The notes beneath the pieces are model-generated. The model was not told the DNA's origin. It did not search any database and saw nothing but the letters and a program-made list of their open reading frames with translations. A DNA stretch of 5,618 bases. Origin: Verrucomicrobiota bacterium (lineage in GTDB: Bacteria > Verrucomicrobiota > Verrucomicrobiia > Chthoniobacterales > UBA10450). This document shows, in pieces, positions 5,528 to 5,618 of the stretch (positions within the stretch are counted from its first letter, which is position 1; every line of letters starts with the position of its first letter). Position numbers and translations under genes: made by a program. The stretch is from NCBI GenBank assembly GCA_003219335.1, contig QHOF01000119.1, positions 1 through 5,618 of the forward strand, written 5' to 3'.

Positions 5528-5556
5528 TTCCTAACGCTGTATGGCGCTGATGTCAA
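5528..5556 (-). promoter_or_regulatory. Sigma70-type promoter candidate for the structured RNA
   Basis: On the minus strand a perfect -35 TTGACA (5556-5551) is followed by a 17-base spacer and TAGGAA (5533-5528), a -10 that matches at three of six positions. A/T-rich sequence lies just upstream (about 5560-5590), as in UP elements. The expected start of transcription is near 5521-5523. The -35 and spacing are convincing; the -10 is weak. Confidence 0.5.
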
Positions 5557-5581
5557 GGTGTTTTCAAGAGTTTCTTTTATG

Positions 5582-5605
5582 AAAAATTAGCGCTAACGGC
5601 GCGCT
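5582..5605 (-). terminator. Possible weak terminator of a gene to the right of the window
   Basis: On the minus strand AGCGC (5605-5601), a 7-base loop and GCGCT (5593-5589) are followed by AATTTTT. The stem is only 5 bp. It lies just upstream of the RNA promoter candidate, where the end of a preceding minus-strand gene would fit. Confidence 0.3.
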
Positions 5606-5618
5606 TATATTTTGGCGC

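Noticed and set aside
5329..5590. Two plus-strand ORFs of 65-73 codons
   Set aside because: They overlap the hairpins of the structured RNA on the opposite strand, have no ribosome binding site and give low-complexity basic products.
1..5618. CRISPR array, insertion sequence with a transposase, tRNA gene
   Set aside because: No regularly spaced long repeats, no transposase motif in any frame, and no tRNA T-arm/anticodon arrangement were found on either strand.

Overview
The window looks like a chromosomal stretch from an environmental bacterium, roughly 50% GC by eye. Secreted repeat proteins with this C-terminal domain turn up in soil and freshwater lineages such as Acidobacteriota, but no marker gene here fixes the taxonomy, so that is a guess. 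Gene density is low and genes lie on both strands.

Left part (1-2666, plus strand): the 3' end of an Asp/Glu racemase / maleate isomerase / arylmalonate decarboxylase family gene (2-190); a small, poorly supported hypothetical gene (464-670); about 440 bases without a convincing gene; and a well supported secreted protein (1110-2495). The secreted protein has a signal peptide, seven propeller-like repeats and a C-terminal domain with a DxDxDG-type acidic loop.

Middle (2667-3845, minus strand): an unrecognised 392-residue protein with three N-terminal membrane segments.

Right part (3860-5618, minus strand): this looks like the regulatory end of a decayed integrative element. In transcription order it holds a possible terminator of an off-window gene (5582-5605); a promoter-like site (5528-5556); about 410 bases of densely hairpinned DNA ending in a near-textbook intrinsic terminator (5109-5148), read as an unidentified structured non-coding RNA; a leader with direct repeats spaced one helical turn apart; a frameshifted two-domain DNA-binding regulator; an excisionase-like HTH protein joined to it by a GTGA overlap; two micro-ORFs each joined by an ATGA overlap; and a start codon with a good ribosome binding site whose frame stops after four codons. 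The frame beyond that stop resembles the N-terminus of a tyrosine recombinase. Regulator, excisionase and integrase remnants in one coupled order suggest a relic of an integrated element.

The item most worth pursuing is the structured RNA at 5109-5521. It has its own promoter-like site and terminator, at least ten local or long-range helices, and a possible 7-bp pseudoknot, and it matches no RNA family that I can recognise by eye.
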